Shown one piece after another: positions 39,210-52,772 of a DNA stretch of 64,000 nt; positions within the stretch are counted from its first letter, which is position 1, and every line of letters begins with the position of its first letter. Location of the stretch: positions 124,001 through 188,000 of the forward strand of contig QEYB01001638.1 in assembly GCA_017562135.1 (NCBI GenBank). Direction: 5' to 3'. The stretch comes from Dipylidium caninum. Its lineage: Eukaryota > Platyhelminthes > Cestoda > Cyclophyllidea > Dipylidiidae. The position numbers and the translations under genes were made by a program. Under the pieces are notes generated by a model, which was not told the DNA's origin, did no database searches, and was given only the letters and a program-made list of their open reading frames with translations.

Positions 39210-40935
39210 TTAAATGTTTCGGGCTCATACTCAATGTTTTTCCCCATATGTGCTTCTGCAACATGCCTTACTAAATCATTCTCTACGTTTTTATTCCTTC
39301 TTGTCTCGCAGGCCCAATTATAATCCAAGTTACTGCTTCCGTATACATAAAAAAGACCTCGGTTGGTCGCCTCGATCAATGCCCGGGCTTAGCGACTCGC
39401 TGCTAACCGTTGACCGGTTGATCGGACTATCCCAGTAGTTTGTCGGTATTATTGGTGACTTGGGATGTGGTGTTGTCTGATCGTAGAAGCTTGTCGGGGC
39501 AACTCGCAGTCATCTCAGTCTCGTGGCGCGTGCGTCGGCAACCATTGCGCGTTGTCACCCCCATCATGGGAGACGAGGACGAGCTGGGAGGCCCCATTGG
39601 CGGTACCCAAGCGAGTGTTTCGCTCGTCGTAGCGGCCTGCGAAATTGAGCTCATCTGTGTGGTACTTGGGGAGCGAATAGTGCCAGCCGGGCTGCGTAAC
39701 CACCATCTAAGACCCCCTAAGGAGTTTAACCGATTTTGCGATATCCTTCCTAATTTGTGCTTTTATGTTCTCATGTGAAGGTACATTTTCATTTTCTCGA
39801 TCGGCATTGTGTTCTGCGTAGGTGAATGTTCTATTCGCATAATAGCTTTTTCGTGTGTAGGTAAGAGAAGCCTCACCCTCAATTTTACACTAGCGAATGT
39901 CGAGTGTGCGCCTTTGCACTATTTTTAACAAATAATAACCACTTCGTCTTGTGTGGTTCTATAGGCTTAAGGAAGCCCCGGAATTAATATTTTACAGGCC
40001 ATTAGGCAAATGTAGAAAGGTAAGGGAGCGCCTGAGCTCATTTGGCGACTGCCAAATTCAGGTACAAGTAGACAAAGTCAAGTACATTAGGGTTCTGATC
40101 TCCCAGAATTCATGGGAGTTTACCCCTGCATAGTCCACTATCAGGCAAAATTTTCTGATATAATACAGACATGGCTCAGCCTTCGAATCACTAGTATTCA
40201 ATTTGAAGGAGGAGGGGCACACTATATCACTAAACAGGGGGTAACATTCAATTCGTATGATCCGGCGGTATACGGAATGGCGATGGGCGGACGTAAAAGT
40301 TCAACTCTGGTATGAAACCGTGATAAACCAAGCTGACAGCGGTTATCTAGCCATTGGATTTGACCTGGCGAGGTGGTGCTTAGCGGCCTATGCTGCTCTG
40401 AGGTTCATTCACTGAAAGGCAAAAGTGCATTTGTATGTATCGCTCAAGAACATGAGGAGTGCAAGTCACGACGGTAGTTCTGTTGACGTGTGCTTGCATG
40501 GGGACGTCAATTCACCGACTGTGTTTGTTTAGCCGTGTCCAAAACCGCGTCTTTTGCTTTTGGCATGTTCAGTTCGCTGTCGGCCACTTTTTCATAATTA
40601 ATATACAACATTATTTACCCTAATTGCTTACATTGATTGAGAGGGAGAGAACTGGTTACTCCAATACACTAATCCAACTAGAGTAAATAAGGCGTATTAT
40701 TCAGTTGACCACATCAAGGGCCGTAGCGGAAGTAGTTTTGTCCATTATGACTTTGTTTCCATACGGAAGCCTTAAAGTAAATTATGCTAGTCAAGAGCTC
40801 TTTTGTACCTTTGTTTATAGCCATCGGTTTTCTCAAGGTTACCTGTAACTAAGGCAATAGATTTGCCGTGCTTGTTTAACCGTGTTGTCGTAGAAACCAC
40901 TTAAAAGTTGATAGGACCGCCTTGCGTCAATTTGG
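39210..40935. other. Intergenic region, no supportable gene
   Basis: Mixed composition. Open frames at 39440-39778 plus and 39427-39654 minus overlap each other and have no splice or similarity support. The DNAAF11 promoter and any 5' UTR exon should lie here. Confidence 0.45.
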
Positions 40936-43900
40936 ATGTGTCATTTAACGTATGGTCCAAAGTACGTGCACAGCACTTTGGTGACCGCTCTAGTAACGGA
41001 AGAACTTGTTAGAAAACGGGCAGAACATAATGAGGGGGAGATATACAGTCTGGAAGAACTTGCGCTCCATCAACAGAACATAGAAAAGTATATATCATTC
41101 CCTAAACGCCTTTATCAGAATTGAGTACCTGAATAAAAATTGCAGAAAGCTGCGTATCTTATATCTTCAAAATAACTTAATTGCTCGAATTGGCATGTTT
41201 GTGATTTCTAATTGCCCCGGGTAGAAAATATAAATCAGTTGAAGGAGTTGGAATATCTTAACCTAGCGTTAAATAACATCGAAGTAATTGAAAATTTGGA
41301 AGGTAATTCCTAGCATGTGTGGTAAATTTAGGTTGTGAATCTTTAAAGAAGCTGGAATTAACTGTTAACTTTATTGGCGATCTGACTAGTGTAGAAAATC
41401 TGATCAATTTGGAGAGTTTGGAAGAACTGTATTGTTATTTTCTCATAATTTTAAAGCTATCTTACAGGCAATCCTTGTACTGATTACAGTGGATACAGAG
41501 AGTACGTTGTCGCAACATTGCCTCAATTGAAGGTAGTAACTCTTTCGAAGTAACGGGGCTAGATATTAGACGGTGAAGAAATCGGTAAAGCGGAGCGAAT
41601 TATTGCTTTTCAAAATCTTTCTAAACATTACAAGGCTATTATAAATTCACAAATGGAATACTTTAATAAAAGAGTTTGGCTACATTCGTTATATTTATAA
41701 ACAGGCTCTCGAAAAAGTCCAGGCCGAGGAACGAAAGAAACGCTTCTCAAAAAAACTCGAAGATAACAAGAAGTGATTTTTTTATAAATATTTGTGCTCG
41801 AAATGATTAGATTTGTTCTTTGTTGACTGTAAACTTGACTGCAGGGATTGCAGACAAGTTTTACTTTCTCATATCCTGAGCCTAAATTTGGACAATTCGT
41901 GTCTTTGATCTACGAGTTTAGATGTTTTTCAAAATAAGGAGTTTGACACGTCTTATTTTATGTAGCCCTACTTTCATGCCTTTGACTTATTTACTTTTCC
42001 TTACTTCTTTATGCTCAAAGTCGTTATCTATTATTATCTGCGAAAAATCAGATGTGATTTACTTAATAATAGCGAGATTGAAAAGATCGCCAGTGAATTC
42101 TGGCAAGAGAAGGGCCCTTATACTCCGGAATCAAGAGTTGAGACATACGAGTTCCTTCAGTTGCAAAAAGAATATCAGCCAAAGAAGTCTGTGGTTTCCG
42201 AGTATGTTTTGCTCTCAGATTGAAACTTTGTGTTCTTTAACTGATGAGTAATGTTAGAGAAGATCAGTCTTTAATTACCCCTGATCTTCTCCTTTTAAGT
42301 AAACCCAAGTTTGTTCGCAAGGTATTCTTCGCTGCGGATGGTCGTCCTTACAATATCAATGAGCCAAAGTATGTTTTATGAATCATGATAAGGGTATTCT
42401 GTGTATTTTGCCATTGTTACTAAAACTGCAAAGTAACCAATGAATTATACTCACATTCCCCCATTCATTAATTCTATTAAACTGCTAATAAGTATCGGTT
42501 TTATTGTCATTTAACAAGTTGAATTGTTGACAAGAGAGATGAGAGGCCTTGGGAAAATATAAGCCCTATCTGTGTCCATTTGATGATCTCTTCTGCATTT
42601 TCCCCTAGCTGAAGCCGGTTTTCGCTTCCTTACTCTTTAACTTATACGGACTTTCAGGGTTGAGTTCAAATTCTATGCCGAAATGGGAAAGGAAGACGAG
42701 TATTTTGTTCTCGATCTCGCCGCCTATAAGTGAGTAGTGGATTTCTTCTACCTCACAATATGAAAGCTCCTTCCAATTGCAGCATTTTAGAATGAAATAT
42801 ACAGAATGGATATTCACTAAAAACACATTAGTGTAATTAAGAAGAGTTTGCCATTGCTTGTTAGAATGAATGTGAATTTGGTGGCTTAAGATGGTAATAT
42901 TTTTTCTGAACTTTCACAAATACGTGACCACGCTTTATTTTGACAACATGAACTGGAAGACGTGAAGTCAATTTGACACACACGGGGAATTAAGTGCACA
43001 CATTCGTCAGAAGGTATCAAGGATGTTAGTAAACAAGGCAAATTCGAGCACTTCTTTAAGGTTTTGTGGATTCTGATAAAAGCCATCCTTCTGTCGTAGG
43101 CTATGGGATTGACTTTTCCAGCTGTCCCAATGACCATAGCCCCAAACACTATCTGTTAACCGTTCCGGATGAGGCATTACTGAATCTTAGTCTTCACGGC
43201 GCACATGGGTGTGCTCGTTCTCCAGCCACTTAAGCGTCTGAACGATTCGCACTGACGGGGTCAGGTTCATGCGACATCTCAGCAGTGCCTACATCCTATC
43301 ACTGGACCGCAATATTGTCTCTTCCTCCGCACTGGAGGCAGTGAGGGGATGGTTGTTTGTCGGACATCTTTTAATTTGCCCGCACACATCTTTGGTTGAT
43401 AATTTGCGATTGTGGCCATCAAGTAGTCCTTCCATAAAATTCATGAGAAGGTAGAAATAACCGTTTCCTTTTTTGCAGAAACATGGATACCAGTCTAATC
43501 ACTTGTGACATTCAGGCAAATTATGTTCGTGTAACACTGAGAAATAAGGTGAGTTGTAACTTCGTCTCTATCATTGTCAGAGTAGTAGAAGTAATCACCT
43601 CCAAAGTAAATATAACATGCCGTCCTGTCTCAAAGATCTTCCAACTTGCGTTGCCCGAAGAAGTTCATCCGGACAAATCGTCTGTTAAGCGCTCCCGTGC
43701 GACTGGTCGACTGCTAGTTCGCATGCTCAAAGCTCAAGTTCGCAGTCTCTTTGATTCTTTTTTTTCCTAAATCACACGTGTAGCCTTTTGCTCAGTATTT
43801 TTGTTTACTTTTTAATACACTTCGTTTTCAATGACTTCGACGCAAACTTTGCTTACTCCATTCTGTCACTTTCTTTCTATGCTCCAGCCTTATCTTCCCC

Positions 43901-44059
43901 ATAACACTCACTTTTTTTCCAGCAATCTTCGTTAATCGAACCTCTGAACAGAAAGGCAGCATACAAAGCTGCTGTCAGCAAGGAAGTAGAATGTAAAAAG
44001 TACGTTTTTGTTTACCATTTGCCAGAGCTACTGAAGAGGTCGTGGGGGCCATTAATTAA
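40936..44059 (+). CDS. DNAAF11: Dynein axonemal assembly factor 11 / LRRC6 (complete, 14 exons)
   Basis: Cytoplasmic factor for preassembly of axonemal dynein arms (tilB/LRRC6). Exons: 40936-41087, 41119-41192, 41225-41302, 41332-41428, 41457-41532, 41563-41673, 41705-41772, 42073-42201, 42300-42368, 42658-42729, 43479-43548, 43636-43737, 43923-43999, 44026-44059; 1209 nt, 402 aa (human 466). Conserved blocks: [23 protein letters not shown] units [14 protein letters not shown] and [18 protein letters not shown], the LRR cap [14 protein letters not shown], a coiled basic stretch, [10 protein letters not shown], and a CS-like domain with MDTSLI and [12 protein letters not shown]. Seven introns are 26-32 bp, one of them GC-AG. 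The start is the first in-frame ATG; human begins closer to the EELVRK block, so an upstream exon could replace the first 15 residues. The presence of this gene implies motile cilia or flagella. Confidence 0.95.
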
Positions 44060-44362
44060 GAAATTTTGTAAAAAATGAAGAAAATCGGGTTAATTACAGA
44101 ATGGAACACTATTACTGAGAGGTACTGCAAAGGCTACAGGGTGAGGGGAGTGCTGTGAGGGCTGAGCCTCCTGCGACTGACGCAGGCCAAGCACAGCTCG
44201 TCTTTCATTTGAAACCTCTAAAAAAGGTGTTGCAATGAGCTTGCATACATATAATTTGTTCTTGGTATTATTCTCGTCAATCTGAGACGCCCATACTGCT
44301 TCATGACCGCACCTCTTATTCAGTCACGTGTCAGGGAAATGATCAGAAAGGTGACATTTCAG

Positions 44363-44387
44363 GTGGGGGGTGGGGGGGGGGGGTGGA
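44363..44387 (+). repeat. G-rich tract with a 12-G run
   Basis: Two G runs (six and twelve) separated by a T, downstream of DNAAF11. Low-complexity and error-prone. Confidence 0.8.
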
Positions 44388-44492
44388 GAAAAACAACAAG
44401 TAAATAGGCGCAGAGGAAGATTTAGTAAGTTGGTAAATTAAGGACTCGAGGGAAGTAGAGCCGGTGATGGACTGAGGATTCTGCCCTCACAC

Positions 44493-47400
44493 CTGAATTT
44501 GACTTTCATCCAGACGAGAAGAAGAAAAGTCCAACTTCCTCGAGGTGGGAGAATCGAAACCGTCGATGGATTGGCGGAACATCATAACCTCATGCGAAGA
44601 CAACTCTCGAAACGATGTGGGAGTGAAAAGACGGCTGTCGGTGCCGCCTCGCAAGGCAAGGGATAACAGTCCCGACTTTGTTGATGATCCCCAAATTCCA
44701 CCTTTGGAGTAGAAATTTGTACTATGCATGCAATTGTCAACATTTGAGGACATTTTCAATAACAATTGTTTTTTTTTTTATAAATGTTTGAAACCGAGGC
44801 TGGACGGGCTGATATCTGATGGTCAGCTACTTCCAGCATCCTGCGTGTTGCTGTGTCTTGCGCCTATGGGGGGGTGGTTTCGGCAGAGGTGCGAAGCCTC
44901 GGTTTTGGAATGCGCAGCCCGGCCCCAGCCCCGCCACAGCTACCCTCCCCCCAAGCAAACTCCGCTTTCGTTATGCTGGGGCTGTGCTTCCGCGTGTGTT
45001 CTTGCGGGAAAACTATTCTCCCCCACTTTGGTGCTGTAATTAGTGAACGTATTATTTGAGGTGATGCGGGTAGTAATTAGTGTCGAGCCTTCTCAGCCCT
45101 CTTAGCCCATTTCTCTGCGAACGAATTTAGCGAAAAGAAGGGTAGAATCCCGTAGGTATAGTAAACATGTTGTGAACCCTTTCTCTCTGCCTTTATGCCC
45201 CGGTCAAAACGAGAATGGATTTTCTCTCTCGACAGCGCGACCACAACCTTAGCACAAACCCCATTCTAATGCCAATGCGTGGAATCCGCCTTTGAGAAGA
45301 ACAAAAGGGGGAGGGGGTAGCCCTTCTCCCCCCGTGTCTGGCGCAATTATAAAGTGGGGTGGGGAGAGGCCAGTGGACAGACGAACTACCTGCGGGTTGT
45401 CATCTGAGTGAATAAAAGAGTACATAAGATGAATAAAAGCGCAATATATTATTAGTTAATGGCAATTTTTGCAGCCTCTGTGGCTTGCGAATCGAGGCTG
45501 AGTTGTGCATGCCCTGGAGCTTCAGGCCTCCTGCTTGCCCCCTTTTGCGCGGGGCCCCCCATTCCGCCAATGGCTGAAGAGACTTCGAGACCTCACTTAA
45601 TTTCGACCGGTAAGCGCGGTCTAACCCATCTGCCTGCCAGAGTTGCCCATTCGGATGGGGGGATGAACGGCCGTCTGGGTGGCTCGAGAGCGGCTGGCTC
45701 TGGGGGCGAGGGCGTGACTCCCACCCCCCCGTGCATCAAACATTTACGACGTTAACCTCAGCGGAGGGCAGGCAGGAGGGCGGGGGGTTAACTTTAACTT
45801 CATGTCTGATTGGCAGCATCGGGGGCAATCTTGATAAAACCCACCCTCAGATCGGCATGCACGTTAGTACTGCAATCCGCCTCCCCCATCACACTCAGCG
45901 TGATTGACACTTGCGAGATGATGCGATGTGGGCCGTGTCCGCATCGGCCGCGGAAAACGGTTTGGAAACCACATTCGTGGCAGTGTCGCCTTGTAGTGGG
46001 GCTATGAATAAAGAAAATCCTTCTCGTCTTCATGCTTTTCATACATTTGCAGCAATGAATATGAATTACCGGAGTTACGTTAGAAAAAGTTTTTGTGGGA
46101 CATTTGAGGACAAGTATACCTCAGCGGAGAGTGACAAGTTTCCACGCTCATAGGGAAATAGTTGATGAGAGTGCCAAAGTGGGGAAGGAAATAATGTAAA
46201 CATGGTTACACTTTTTGAGGAAACCCATTTTAATTATGCACAAGCTTTGAAAAGGGTTCGCTTTGAAGACGAAAGCTGGAGACTTTCCGGCGGGGTGAGG
46301 CGGGCAAACCACCCGGCTGTCGATGTGGGCATAAGCGGGAGTCAATCGACGCGTCACCCGAGGGGTCACCGAGCTCGTCGCTGCACGGAAGGAGACTGGA
46401 AGACGGTTGTGGTCTCACACGCCTGCCCCCCCCCCTCCCAACGGACGGACTCAAATGTCCTCGTGGGCAGCCGGTCAAGCCAATCCGATGAATATGGGAA
46501 CGAGACCAAGAAAGGCAGGCAGCAGAGGGAAGAGGATTCGTTGGTAAATACTTAATGGGTCACCATCGCATCTCGTCACTCTGGGAGGGAAATTGCATTT
46601 ACGACAGCTGCCAAGACGGTAATCAATCCTCTGTCTGCCCTCCTCTCCGCCCCCCCCCCGTTCTGCCACGACTCATTTCTCACTCCCTCGCTGCCTCGTG
46701 TCTCCGTTCGTCCTTCTGTTTGCTGCATTCGTTGCGCTCGCTCATTTCTCCCTAATGCATAATTTACGCACTCAGAGGTATTTGCAGTCCTCCACTCCCC
46801 CACTCTTTCCCAGTGCTCGTTGGTGAGTGCGCTCCTCCTCGCCCCGCCCGTCCCAAGGCGGAGGAGCCTCCCATCTGCGGTGGGTAGGGCCTGCTGAGGT
46901 GGGTCCACGCGCTCATGCGAAAGTGGGGCGAAAAGTGGGTGGTTGCAGGCCGAAAAATGAAATGTTATTCACCCCTTGGGAAAGCGACGCACATAATTGC
47001 TAAGTTACTTCCTTCAGACTTAGAGGAAGGCGTCTTTAATGACGGGGGACGGGGGATTTGGGAACAATGAGGAGACGAAAAAAACGTTCGTGGCAAAATT
47101 TCACAGTATTAGCAAGGAGAAGAAAAAAAATGCACCAAAAGGGCAGCAGTTGGCCTCTCAGTCAAACAAGAAGAGAATCTACTTTACCATTTGCTGTATC
47201 TCATAGTGAAATGCATGTGGCGCTGGAATAACACCCTTAGACAGAAGCCCATCATAGCGAAAGTGGATTAGATCATCAGCAAGGGATTGTTCACTTACAC
47301 AAAGGAAATCACGTCACGGAGCAGGCTGGTGTTACCAACATGGCACCGATTTCCACCGAGGATGCACTGGAGAGCGCGAGGGCGGAGGGGCTTAGAAAGG

Positions 47401-50400
47401 AAGTCGGTACGTTTTGAAGGAGAAGATGTTTATTCCTCGTAGACACACCCGCTTTCCCAAAGGTCGAGTCGCTTTTGGACACGCACGTTAAAAACCATCT
47501 GACGTAGAGACCACAGCTCGCTTGGCCACTTCTTCCATTCCTCCCCGCAACGACGTGTTGCGCAATCAAGACAGCTTTTTTCGTGAAACGTCAAGATCTC
47601 GTTAAAATATGACAAGAGGCATTGGTTTACCCCCGTCTCCCCGGCACAGGCGTAGGCCCACTCAGTGGCAGCTTCCCTTTGTGGTAACCGGCCGGGCTAC
47701 CTACTCAACGACATGCGAGTTTCGCGAAAGCGCGGGCGGCTGCGGGGAACTCTCGACTCCCCTGACCCACCACAGTATTACGCAGGGTCGAAGCACCTCC
47801 CACCGCGAACCTGGCTTGTTGAGGCCGTCCCCGTCAGCGTGAGGAGACTCTCGAAAGACCCAACAGGTCTTCTCTGCTGCATTAGGCGGCAGCTGTGTGA
47901 TCTTAAAACACCCGAAAAGGGTTGTTTTGCGCGCCCGCTTTAGAGTGGTGAAGAATTTACCGAGCAAAACCTGCCAATTTACGGTCAAAGAAGGCCTTCC
48001 AATGCGAGAAAGGATCTCGCTCATCTGCTACCAGGTACGGCACTGAGAGGCATCTCGCAGAGAACCGATCCGTCCGTCACCAGGGCGCACCATTTGAGGC
48101 CGTGGGTGGCCTATCGAAAACTCCTGCTTCCTATAGTTATCACCAGGCCAAACTAAACAGGGCATTATCTTCATCCCCCTCGTTCCCTTGACATTTCGTA
48201 CCGGATGCGCTGGCCCGCAGTGTAAACCTGTCTGCGCCCTTGTGAGCTGAACAAGTCGTCGAGAGCTACTTGGGTAGCGTAGCGGGGAAGACTGTTAGTG
48301 TCATGCCTCTCCACCGTTGATGGCATAACCGTAAGGTGTACGGTAAATTTTGCCTCTACAGTGGGAGTGACATTTAATTTGTCTGATGCGGCAGTGGGGA
48401 GGCATGGTGAACAAAGGGGGGCCACTCAGAAGTCGGAGTGCATCGCTGTCCGAGGAGCGTCATTCCGTTCAAGAGAGCGGTTGGTCGCGTCCGTTGTTCC
48501 CATCCCACTCGGGCTCGAATACTTCAACGGTCTTCGGGACTCATGTTGCGACACCTCTGAAAGGTAGAGTACTTCTGTTGATTACTATCCGTCAGGTATA
48601 AATGAATTCCGCAGAGGAGAACGTTGTTAACTGCGTAGAAAAGGACGGTTTCGTGGGGATTTACTGGTGGTGCGACGGCTCCTTATAAACCCGTCTCCTG
48701 TGTGGCAGAGTTGCGTCCAAGTGAAATGACAGTTCTGGTGACCAGAAATGTGCTGGTGAGAGCTGATGTTTGCGATTGATAAATCATGTGTTCTCTGAGT
48801 AGGAAGCAGAGAGCCATGCGTCTGGACAGGAAGTGCTTCCGCATTCTCGCCTGCTTCATTTGGCCTGATGCGACGAAGCGGATGAAATGCGCAGAGCATT
48901 TACACTGTCACACAACATCCGCAGAGCACGTAATTGAAATGTATGTGCGTGGAAATGGACAGGCAAGTGTGTGTGTTCGGCTGAGTTTCCCTAATTAATT
49001 GATGGTCCTGGCTCTGCCCGATGAAAGTCGACTCCTTGTATTCGAGTAGTATTTTCTCAAACACCCGCTTTTACCCTTTGGGTTGACATGGGCACACCAT
49101 AAAGTGCGCAAAGAGCTCAGAATAAGTAAGGAAAACGGGAATCCCTCCTAGTGTGAGCACCACGTAAACCCTGTGAGTTGAATGGTGAGTCTAAACTAAA
49201 AGTGTAAAGAATAACCAGTTAGCCTTCTTAAGGTAATGGCAGAAGAGTGTTCTGGTTAACAGCCCCGTTCCTCAGGCCCCCTCCGACCACCGCTGCCTCA
49301 GGCTATTCCACTAATCCATGCCTGTCTCTACAACTCCAGCTACGGTTGTGACGCTCATCCACGTGAATTTCAGTTGTGTGGACAGATAAGTCGGTTGAAG
49401 GTCGTGATTTATGGGCCCTGGAGTCCGGACACTCAAGCAATGCCTTTTTCCCTGTCCCTCTCTCTCTCCCTCTCTTCCTTTCTTTGCGTGTGAGTGGGGT
49501 GGGGGGGAGGAGGAGGGGGAGGGAAGAGGAAGGAGATCACTTCCGCACCATCAGGCAACGCATCCATCAAACCCGAACGCGTCGGTTAATCATGGGCCAA
49601 ATGTCTCCGTTTCAGTCAGCGGCACCTGAAGTGGGCCATTTACTTCTGGGCACGCCCGCTAATCGGTGCCAGTGAGTGGGGGCATCATAGGTGCAAAGGA
49701 GATACACGAGTCAATCAAAGTGCAGTTTATCTATAAATGTCGTCTGAAGGCAACTTCTGGAAGGCCATTTTACCTAAATGCACGATAATTAACCTCACTC
49801 ATCACTCTACCTCGCGAAACTTAACATCTCCGAAGGCGTCAGTGGGAGCTTCGAGAATCACGATGAGCTGGAAGCTGGCATTGATATTACAGTGTGTGTC
49901 TTCCGCTCATCGGGCTCGTTGCCCCGAATTATCTGCCGCGGGTCAGTGGTAAACGCCCTCGCTGGTTGCGGTGCGGAATGTTCAGCTGGCGAGCGGGTTA
50001 GGTAATGCGGCTTCTTTCCTCCGACGGGTGATGATTGCGTGGTGGGCCTTTTGGTGGAGTCGCTAATACTCCTGCGCATCAGGGCCCTTAGGAAGATCCA
50101 GCATTATGGCGGCACAGAGCAGTGCCAAAGGTCTCTTCGAATTTAATCCAATCTCGAAATTTATTCGTGAGTCAAGCAGCCTTCCGCAGAATTCGGTAAG
50201 ACATACTCTGCCCAACAGTTTGCACCAAACAGTCCGATTCCCTTCATGTTTTGCTTCCTTTTCCCCTCCCCAAAGGCTATTACAAAAGGGGAAAGGAGAG
50301 AGCCTCATATTCTAATTTCCACAAAATATGACAGTGAATTATAAGCTCACCATTATCCTCATTAAAATCGTCCTCGCTGAGTAGAATGAAGTCGTCTTCC

Positions 50401-52772
50401 TCACTGTTCCGCCTTGAATATTCCACTTCATCGGAGATGATTTTATCATGAGAGGCGGAAAGATGTGGTATTCGTCTGATATGAGCGGCTAAAATATTGT
50501 CGGACTCTTGTCTTTCAGTTTTGCGATCAAGGGGAGTATTCAGAAGGTAATCTCGAAGGCGCCAGCGCAGCCGTCGCAGTGTTAGCCAAGACTGCAAACG
50601 GAATTTACACGACTGTAGACGTCTAATTCAAAATAAATTAGCTCAAAAGGCACTGGGGATATTTCAATACTATGCCAGCTTACAAGAGATATCATTAACT
50701 GAAAAAGACATAATAACTGGGGTCAGTGATGAAGCACAGCATGCCTCTTAGGATGGTAACTTGGCTTAACAACGACCCCATTAAATGATGCTTTGTTGTC
50801 TAGATTAGTGTATATTGCAGTAAACTCCGAAATCCCGGTAACCCAAGGAGATAACCCCCACCAAAGAATTCTTCTCACTCCTTGCGACTAATTTTATCAC
50901 CCACTATTGGTCTATACGTCTCAATTTTCGAAAAGATCATTTCGTGAAATGTTTTTCGAGTAACCGCAATAAACCGCCTATCCAGTGCAAAGATGCTAGT
51001 GGCAATACTTGGTTATCTCCGATACTTGAATTCCACAACTGTCCTTGGCCATTTGTTTGCTTACTGGTGACTTCTTGAAAAAAGGTTGTGGATCACAGGA
51101 GTCAACAGTTCCGAATGCCCAATGAATATGAATGTCACCTACATTGCTGCTGAGACTCGACCCCGGAGGAAGCTTGTTAGAGTAATTTGGAGATGTTCGG
51201 GACCCATAAACATAAGATGAGGAGTACGGATAGCACGATAGCCTATTGATATTCGTCCTAGCACTGGCTGTAATGTCAGGAATGCTTCTTGACCGCGTGT
51301 AAGATAGTCTTCTAAAAAAATAGTGTTTATCTATACAAACTACTCTTAGTTATTCTTGATTAGACTTATGTAAGACGTTTGTGGAAAAATAACAAAGGGC
51401 GACATTCGGTTAAGAGATAAAAGTGGTCATCTCATAATTTAAAGTCCGTTTTAAAAAAAGGAATTGGTATAAATCGTTTTGCAGCAACAGGTGAGGACGT
51501 CAAAATAGCTAGTAAATTATTAGGTTAAGAAGATAAATTAACTTACGGAGACATATCGCACAGCACATTCAATCAGTCAACTTTATTTGGCGTGCTGATT
51601 AAGTAACACATGTAGTTAAACAATTCATGCTCAATTCAAGTGGTAAGGAATAAACCAATGAATGTGCGATTACCTCCGATGTGTTCGTGTCACGCATAAC
51701 CATGCGATTGGCTATCCACCTTGCTTCAGCTGATGATTGGTTAAAAATTGTGACGGAATGGTGGAGTTGGCCATGCTGACAAAACACCAACCATCATTTA
51801 TGATTCCATTTGCTATTTCGTGCAATTAACCAACAAACCACCCAGAACCGTCACTTATACTAAAAAATCGATAGCGGCGTCTATCACACATGGAAAGGCC
51901 GTTTTAAAATGTAACCTGCATGTAAGATGTACAAATGCCCTTATGGTATTGTTCGTCAGTGGCAGAAACTGTCGGGCCACTACATACGTATAATTGCATG
52001 CACTTATTCTTCAAGGAGGCTGATTAACCTAAGTATAACCCACGATGTTATTTCCATTTCTCGCAATGAAAAGTTTGCTTTCTCTTGCGCTTGAGCTGGA
52101 GTGGGTGCGCGCCGATATCGTACTTTCGTTGTACCGGCGCAACACGGAACAAAAGGGACTTCACCTTTTATACAACCACAAAACCCTAAATCATGTGGGT
52201 TAACAAGGAAACAACAATTCATTAGAAATACTTCAGTCTCTATATGTACTTAGAATGGGGTTAACATATTTTGTGCAAAATTTCAAAACAGCATGTCGCA
52301 ATTATTGAGATTAAGCGGTCTCCGATTACGTTGACATTATGTACATTTTTTCCCAAGAAAATTTCATTCAGCAAACTTTTTTTCGTCCCATTAGATTTAC
52401 GTGACTCACTCTTACTCTATTCAACAGTACACCCTGCCGAAAATGTTGCTCATAACTTCACACCCTACCCTGATTTATTCGGGATAGATGATTTCTTTGA
52501 ACTAATGTGGTATACAGCGTATAAAACCCAATCTAGAGGCCACATTAATGGCGTTCTATTTTCCAAATCTACCTTCTGCCATTGAAGGGAACCCCATAAA
52601 TAATAAATCGATGCCACCGAGTATTTCTTTTTGCATGTCTTTGTCCAGTTTTGCTATTTGCTTACGAGTAACGTATGTGGACCGAAGGTAGTCGTTAAGT
52701 AAGATCGTGACCGAGAATGCATTACGTAGCAAATTAAAAAATGAAATCGTTAAAAACCACCAATGTAGCACG
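44493..52772 (-). CDS. Unrecognised multi-exon gene (five candidate exons)
   Basis: I do not recognise this protein. Five minus-strand segments have good splice sites and agree in phase: 52772-52573 (a hydrophobic stretch VLHWWFLTISFFNLL, then KLDKDMQKEILGG), 52185-52040 (contains CCAGTTKVRYRRAP), 51775-51674 (HHSVTIFNQSSAEARWIANR; acceptor TGTTTTGTCAG), 50591-50351 (SWLTLRRLRWRLRDYLLNT, then acidic EEDDFILLSEDDFNEDN), 44701-44493 (Ser-rich, FTPTSFRELSSHEVMMFRQS). The chain codes for about 300 residues and is open at both ends; the last intron is 5.6 kb. A hydrophobic N-part followed by a basic then Ser/acidic C-part could be a membrane protein with a cytosolic tail. The second exon is the weakest. 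A 13-nt micro-exon at 52879-52891 could precede the set in phase. Missing first exons may overlap the promoter of the divergent SKI2 gene. Confidence 0.42.
44702..50350. other. Large intron of the unrecognised gene, GC-rich
   Basis: If the exon pairing is right, this is a 5.6 kb intron. It is GC-rich with many overlapping open frames on both strands, no splice-supported exon and no recognisable protein. It resembles the first 11 kb of the window in composition. Confidence 0.35.

Noticed and set aside
52271..52585. 104-codon plus-strand frame opposite the unrecognised gene
   Set aside because: Starts at TTG, no known motif, and overlaps an exon candidate with better splice signals on the other strand.
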